Assembly: GCF_016908355.1 (NCBI RefSeq)
Contig: NZ_JAFBDT010000002.1
Location: 62,001 to 126,000 of the forward strand
Reading direction: 5' to 3'
From: Fusibacter tunisiensis
GTDB lineage: Bacteria > Bacillota > Clostridia > Peptostreptococcales > Acidaminobacteraceae
Length of the DNA: 64,000 nt
Of this stretch, positions 59,874 to 64,000 are shown in pieces. Made by a program: the position numbers and the translations under genes. The notes beneath the pieces are model-generated. The model worked only from the letters and a program-made list of their open reading frames with translations, searched no databases and was not told where the DNA came from. Position 1 is the stretch's first letter; each line of letters starts with the position of its first letter.

Positions 59874-62681
59874 TTATTCAGCTAATTTCAATGTTCCAGA
59901 GAATTCGAAATCTGCTAATTCGTTAGCTACAGCAGCATTATCAGCGTAATTAACATTTTCATAGAATTTCAATGAATAAGCTTTACCAACTAGGTTAGTT
60001 CCATCAGCATATCCATCATAAGTAAATGTCAACTTAGCAGGTGCTTCACTACCTACTGTAGTATTTTCTGGAGTATAGCTTACTACTGGAGTTACTAACT
60101 CACCATTGATATCTAATACTATATTTGATACCACAGTAGTATCTGGAGTGTCTAAGTTTTCTGTCAAGTTAACAACGATTACAGCTTTAGTTGTAGTAGT
60201 ATCAAATGTAGCACTTGCAACTTTAACTGCTGTTGGAGCAATTGCATCTTTAATTTCAACGTTTGCTTGTGGATCCTGAACTTTATTACCATAAATATCT
60301 GCTAAATTTCTAGCAATTACTTTTATATAAGGTGTTGCAGTTCCAACTTTTGCACTTGTAGTAAGTTTTTCATTAAGTGTTAATTCAATATAATCATAAG
60401 TTGAATTATAAGTTGCATTAATCACAACAATTGTTTTATCTTCTGTCGCATTATCAGCATCATGGTCATAAGTCACAACAAAATCTGATGGACTTAATGT
60501 AGCTGGATTAATATTCTCTTGAATATCAAATCTTACCTTATCAGTTGCAACTGCTCTTGCATTGGTTACAGTAAGATCTACTTCTCCAGTAAAATCTGCA
60601 GGGACTATAACAGCTGAAACCATTTTGTTTCCAGCAAGATCTGTAACATTCATGATAGTTACAGTCTCGATTTTATACTCACCAGCTGTCAAAGAAGCAG
60701 CAGCAACTTTAGGAATTACAATTTTAACAGTTTTTCCATTACCAAGCAATGAAACTGTATTCGCTTTTCCAAGAGCTACAGGAGAATCAACGCCAGCAAC
60801 TTCTTGAACAAATGAATAATTTGCTTTGTCAAGTGCTGTAGCTGCATCCACTTTTTCGCTAAATTCGATATACAACGCACCATTAGCTTCATCTGTAGCA
60901 GGTGCATAAGTTACTTTACCAGTTGTAATTACCGGCTTAGTTAAGTCAGCAATCTCAAGAGCAGAAGAATAAGGAACCATCTTATTTTCTTGAGGTGTTT
61001 TGTCTTCAAAGTCTTTTACTTCAATTGTAAACTCACCTGATGCGAAACCTGTAGCTGCTGTCGCTGTAACAACCAATTGAGTTTCAATATCGCCAGCAGT
61101 ATTTGTATTGTATGCCAAAGCATTCAACGCAACTGCATCGCCATCTTCATCTTTAATTGTTACTGTACCAGTAGCTAAATCAATTTTTTTAGTAAATGTA
61201 ATTAACAATTCACCTTGATCTTCAACAGAAACTGAAGTTACTTCAGGTCTTACTAAATCAATTTCAGGAATTACTGAGAATTTAAGATCATCAGCTTCAT
61301 TTCCGTAGAAATCAGTTACACCTTTAAGTGTAATTTCAGTACCAGCAAGTGGTAATGCGTCAAAAGTTAATTTGAATGTTACATCATCTTCAGTAGTATA
61401 AGCGCCTGGAGTTCCAACAGATGAAACTGTAAAGTTCTTTTCTACTGGCTCAGAGAACACTACCATAACCACTTGTTGTGTTGCATCGTAGAATGAAACA
61501 AGTTCAGGAGCTACTTTATCTTCAGCTACTACGATTTGAGTGTTGTTAGAAACAACTTTGAAACCAGCAAGGTCAGTAATGTTTGTGCTTGCAGAAACTG
61601 TATGCACGCCATCAGCCAATCTACTTGTCAACTCGAAAGATACTGTTCTTCCAACTGCTTTGATTGTAGAACCAAACAATTTGTCATCAATTCTGTAGTT
61701 GCTTAAGATACCAGCAGTATTTTCATCAACTGGCTCAGAGAATACAACTTCAATTTTTTTGTTACCTTTAACAGTTACTGATTCTACTACTGGCGCAGCA
61801 AAGTCATTAGCTGTGAAAGCTTTTACAACATCTTCAAGTACAAATGCATTTACATCTGTAATTTCAGCAATTTCTAATTCATATGCTGTTTGGTTTTCTA
61901 ACTCACCATCAATTGTGATGCGAACTGTCATGCCATCTTCCAACAATGCAACGCTCTTAATAGTAACGCCAGCAATTGAGAAGTTTGCTTTATCAAGTTC
62001 ATCTTCATCGATCATGTTGTTGAATGTTACTTCAACTTCGCCAAGGTTGTCAGCTACTACATCGCCTACAACTTCAAGGTCAGTAATAACAACAGGTACT
62101 TCTTCTTTACCTTGTCTTTGAACAAGTGTTAAGCCATCTTCGCCTTGAACTTCAGCTACAGTTGAGTAAAGTGTAACGAAAACGTCTCCTCTTGTAACTT
62201 CAGCTATAGAAGCGAAGTTAATACCAACTTCTTCAGCAAATGTTGGAACGTTAGCCCAATCACCAGCTTCTTCTTCATAGCCTAAAACTCTAAGCATAGC
62301 TACGAGTAACTCTTGTCCAGAAACTGGATCTAAAGGTCTGAATGTGTTAGGTGTACCATCACCAATCATCCATCCGTTTTCTTGAGCATATGCTACATAA
62401 GGCACAGCCCACTCGCTGATTTGATCAGCATCTTCGTAGTCAGGAGCACTTTCCCAAGCCAACGCTTCAGCTTTGAGGTTTGCTACTGTGGCATAAATTT
62501 TTGCCAATTCTTCTCTTTTAAGAACTTCATCCAACATTGGATTTCCGTTCTCGTCCCCATCCACGAATTCATAACCCTTAAGTGCATCAAATGCAGTCTC
62601 AGGTGTCATGTCGTTCGCGAATACAGGCACCATTCCTAGTACAAGCACGAATGCAAGGACTAAAGATAATACTTTCTTCAT
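59874..62681 (-). CDS. SLH-domain S-layer protein with Ig-like repeats
   Basis: A 935-residue secreted protein. Signal peptide 1-22 (ends VFAND). Residues about 27-185 hold SLH repeats: [35 protein letters not shown] and [16 protein letters not shown]; these bind pyruvylated wall polymer. The rest is a series of about seven Ig-like beta-sandwich units with the recurring [20 protein letters not shown] and YIEFSEKVD words, acidic and probably calcium-binding. The size, strong promoter, structured leader and two terminators suggest a major surface-layer protein. GGGAGG precedes the ATG. Confidence 0.92.
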
Positions 62682-62826
62682 GTGCGAATTCCTCCCTTTT
62701 AATTAGGTTTGATTTTTGCTTCCTTTTACAGAAGAGAGTTTTGTACAATAACCCCCTTCCGAGGCTAAAGCGCCGCCTCAGAACCGCGTTTACCCGCGAG
62801 GGTATATCGCAAAATCCTAGTATTGA
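62682..62826 (-). promoter_or_regulatory. Structured 5' leader of the S-layer gene
   Basis: About 145 bases lie between the promoter and the start. The minus strand has competing hairpins: TACCC/GGGTA with a TCGC loop, CGCG/CGCG around GGTAAA, and GAGGC/GCCTC around GGCGCTTTA; the GAGG can pair with either a CCTC before it or one after it. A long A-rich stretch and the ribosome site follow. It may stabilise the mRNA or act as a switch. I do not recognise a known riboswitch class. Confidence 0.5.
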
Positions 62827-62855
62827 TTATATCACTACTGTAGAAGGATGGTCAA
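62826..62855 (-). promoter_or_regulatory. Sigma-A promoter of the S-layer gene
   Basis: Minus strand: TTGACC (62855-62850), 18-bp spacer, TATAAT (62831-62826). A close match to consensus, as expected for strong expression. Confidence 0.8.
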
Positions 62856-62894
62856 TCAAACTCTTTTTATTGTAATAGAACTGTAAAGGAACAT

Positions 62895-62936
62895 AGCCCC
62901 TTCACTCTGGCTTAAGTATACACCTTTTCAGGGGCT
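62895..62936. terminator. Hairpin after the S41 protease gene, possible terminator
   Basis: AGCCCCT and AGGGGCT form a 7-bp stem with a 28-base loop, 53 bp past the protease stop. The U-run is poor, so its role as terminator is uncertain. Confidence 0.4.
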
Positions 62937-62988
62937 TTGTCTGTTACACCTCTATGACAAACGGTTACGTTTAAATGACAGGTGTCTG

Positions 62989-64000
62989 TCAATTCAAGGC
63001 TTCTATGGCCTTTTGAAGCTGAAGGTCAACCGCTACGCCAAGTTGTCCCATAAGGGCTGCGTCCAGCGTCTCAACCGTTTTACCGTCTATAGTCCCAGTT
63101 ACAGGAATTTGGTAATCCTTTTGAAACTGTCTCAGGGTTTCACGGGTCACTGGCCCAAATCCACCATCAGCCTCCAATTTATAGCCCAGAAGCTGAAGTC
63201 TTTCTTGAAGGGCATAGACATTAATAGAAGCGGTTCCCTTCTTTAAATTGAAAGGCACCAGCTGAGACACGTCCACTGTCATGCGATTTGAAACCTCAAT
63301 ATCCGGTTTCACGCCCACAGTATCTACTTTATACCCATCTGACAGCAAATATTCAGCAATTGTAATTTTTATGCCACCGCCAGTGTTGAGCGGGTACAGA
63401 CTTTGTACCGTTCCCTTTCCGTAGGTGTTGTCACCCACCACAATTCCAGCACCCGTTTGCTGAATGCTTCCTGCAAAAATCTCAGAAGCGCTTGCTGATC
63501 CGCCATTTACAAGAACAGCCACTTCCACAGGGGCTTTTTCACGCGTTGCCCGGTAAGTCCTGTCCGTTGCCCCACGATAATCTATGGTTACAATCTCCTT
63601 GCCAGGTGCCACAAAATAGTCGCTCACATAAATAGCGACATTTAAAAGGCCACCTGGATTGTTTCTCACATCCACAATCACTTTTTCAATGTCATTGTTC
63701 ACCATATAGGCCATGGCCTTGTCAAATTCCGAATTGGTCTTGTCGTTAAAATCCGTCAACTGAATATAGCCAATGCCTTCTTCCAAAACTTCATATTCCA
63801 CCGACTTTAAAACAATTAGGCCCCGTGTAATGGTTACTTCAAACGCATCTGTATGACCTTGTCTTAAAATCCCAAGGGTGACATCTGTTCCAAGTGGCCC
63901 ACGGATCAAAGTTACAGCCTTTTCAGTGGTAAAGCCTTCAGCATCTTCCCCATTAATAGACACAATCTTATCGCCCGGCATAAGCCCCGCCTTTTCAGCA
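62989..64000 (-). CDS. S41 C-terminal processing protease with peptidoglycan-binding domain, 5' end outside window
   Basis: The frame is open to the window edge (AEKAGLMPGDKIVSINGED is in the PDZ domain), so the true start lies beyond; the ATG at 63981 is internal. The protease core follows: VRNNPGGLLNVAI, NGGSASASEIFAG with the catalytic Ser, and TYGKGTVQS with the Lys. The C-terminal about 70 residues are a peptidoglycan-binding domain (LQERLQLLGYKLEADGGFGP). CtpA/CtpB-type enzymes cut secreted or membrane proteins at the wall. A small GACAGGTGTCTGTC palindrome overlaps the stop. Confidence 0.92.
   Translation of the reverse strand, partial: AEKAGLMPGDKIVSINGEDAEGFTTEKAVTLIRGPLGTDVTLGILRQGHTDAFEVTITRGLIVLKSVEYEVLEEGIGYIQLTDFNDKTNSEFDKAMAYMVNNDIEKVIVDVRNNPGGLLNVAIYVSDYFVAPGKEIVTIDYRGATDRTYRATREKAPVEVAVLVNGGSASASEIFAGSIQQTGAGIVVGDNTYGKGTVQSLYPLNTGGGIKITIAEYLLSDGYKVDTVGVKPDIEVSNRMTVDVSQLVPFNLKKGTASINVYALQERLQLLGYKLEADGGFGPVTRETLRQFQKDYQIPVTGTIDGKTVETLDAALMGQLGVAVDLQLQKAIEALN

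Noticed and set aside
62682-62826. Cyclic-di-GMP (GEMM) or other known riboswitch before the S-layer gene
   Set aside because: The conserved core words of the classes I know are not there; the hairpins alone are not enough.

Overview
The window looks like a chromosomal segment of a low-G+C, Gram-positive anaerobe of the class Clostridia. The signs are strong AGGAGG ribosome sites, frequent TTG/GTG starts, a major SLH-domain S-layer protein, sigma-A promoters, a clostridial-type 3-hydroxybutyryl-CoA dehydrogenase and cell-wall enzymes with Sec or lipoprotein signals. I cannot fix genus or species. I saw no rRNA or tRNA gene and no CRISPR array.

Region 1 (1-11.0 kb) is envelope and signalling. 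It holds a secreted PHP-type metallohydrolase (cut by the window edge) behind a YibE/F membrane protein, then a minus-strand operon: a membrane Ser/Thr kinase with an extracellular domain, a polysaccharide deacetylase, an unknown membrane-anchored protein and a VanY-like D,D-carboxypeptidase lipoprotein. A Cro/C1-type regulator is divergent from the kinase, with two overlapping promoters whose -10 boxes form one palindrome. An HD-GYP protein follows.

Region 2 (11.0-26.7 kb) is accessory. It contains MazEF, a 635-residue unknown protein, a secreted esterase-like protein, a LysM protein with two 5'-nucleotidase modules, a Fic protein, a DUF4143 ATPase, an AbiL-like (RloA/RloB) pair, a SEC-C protein, an AbiEi-like regulator and an IS21-type transposase without IstB. 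Four copies of a GTAAGCGTAAA motif resembling IS66-family ends bound several modules.

Region 3 (26.7-43.9 kb) is a minus-strand operon for a surface polysaccharide or glycan: a MurJ/Wzx flippase, AsnB, a polymerase-like protein, two GT4 glycosyltransferases, and two sugar-nucleotide branches. One branch is WbpA/WbpB/WbpE-like (2,3-diamino-uronic acid). Here it is joined by a MaoC hydratase, a 3-hydroxybutyryl-CoA dehydrogenase and an LpxD-like N-acyltransferase, which together suggest a 3-hydroxyacyl-amide sugar. The other branch is PglE/PglC/PglD-like and carries a PIG-L deacetylase and a formyltransferase.

Region 4 (43.9-57.3 kb) is an array of small accessory genes separated by several repeat families: a RhuM/IS3 chimera, a HEPN protein, two prepilins, HepT/MntA, a 5'-truncated YhcG nuclease, a winged-helix regulator, a second AbiL-like pair, an O-antigen-ligase-like protein, a truncated DUF4143 ATPase, an orphan XRE regulator and a four-helix-bundle (S23) protein. 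Direct repeats about 46 bp long lie 3' of the genes up to 48 kb. From 48.5 kb to 57.3 kb, telomere-like GGGGTTAG/TTGGTTAG tracts fill the gaps. They are arranged as G-arm, shared core and C-arm, and they supply the stop codons of six genes. This is the most unusual part of the window.

Region 5 (57.3-64.0 kb) returns to the envelope: a WcaJ-type initiating sugar transferase, a Wzz chain-length protein, the S-layer protein with a structured leader and tandem terminators, and an S41 protease cut by the window edge.
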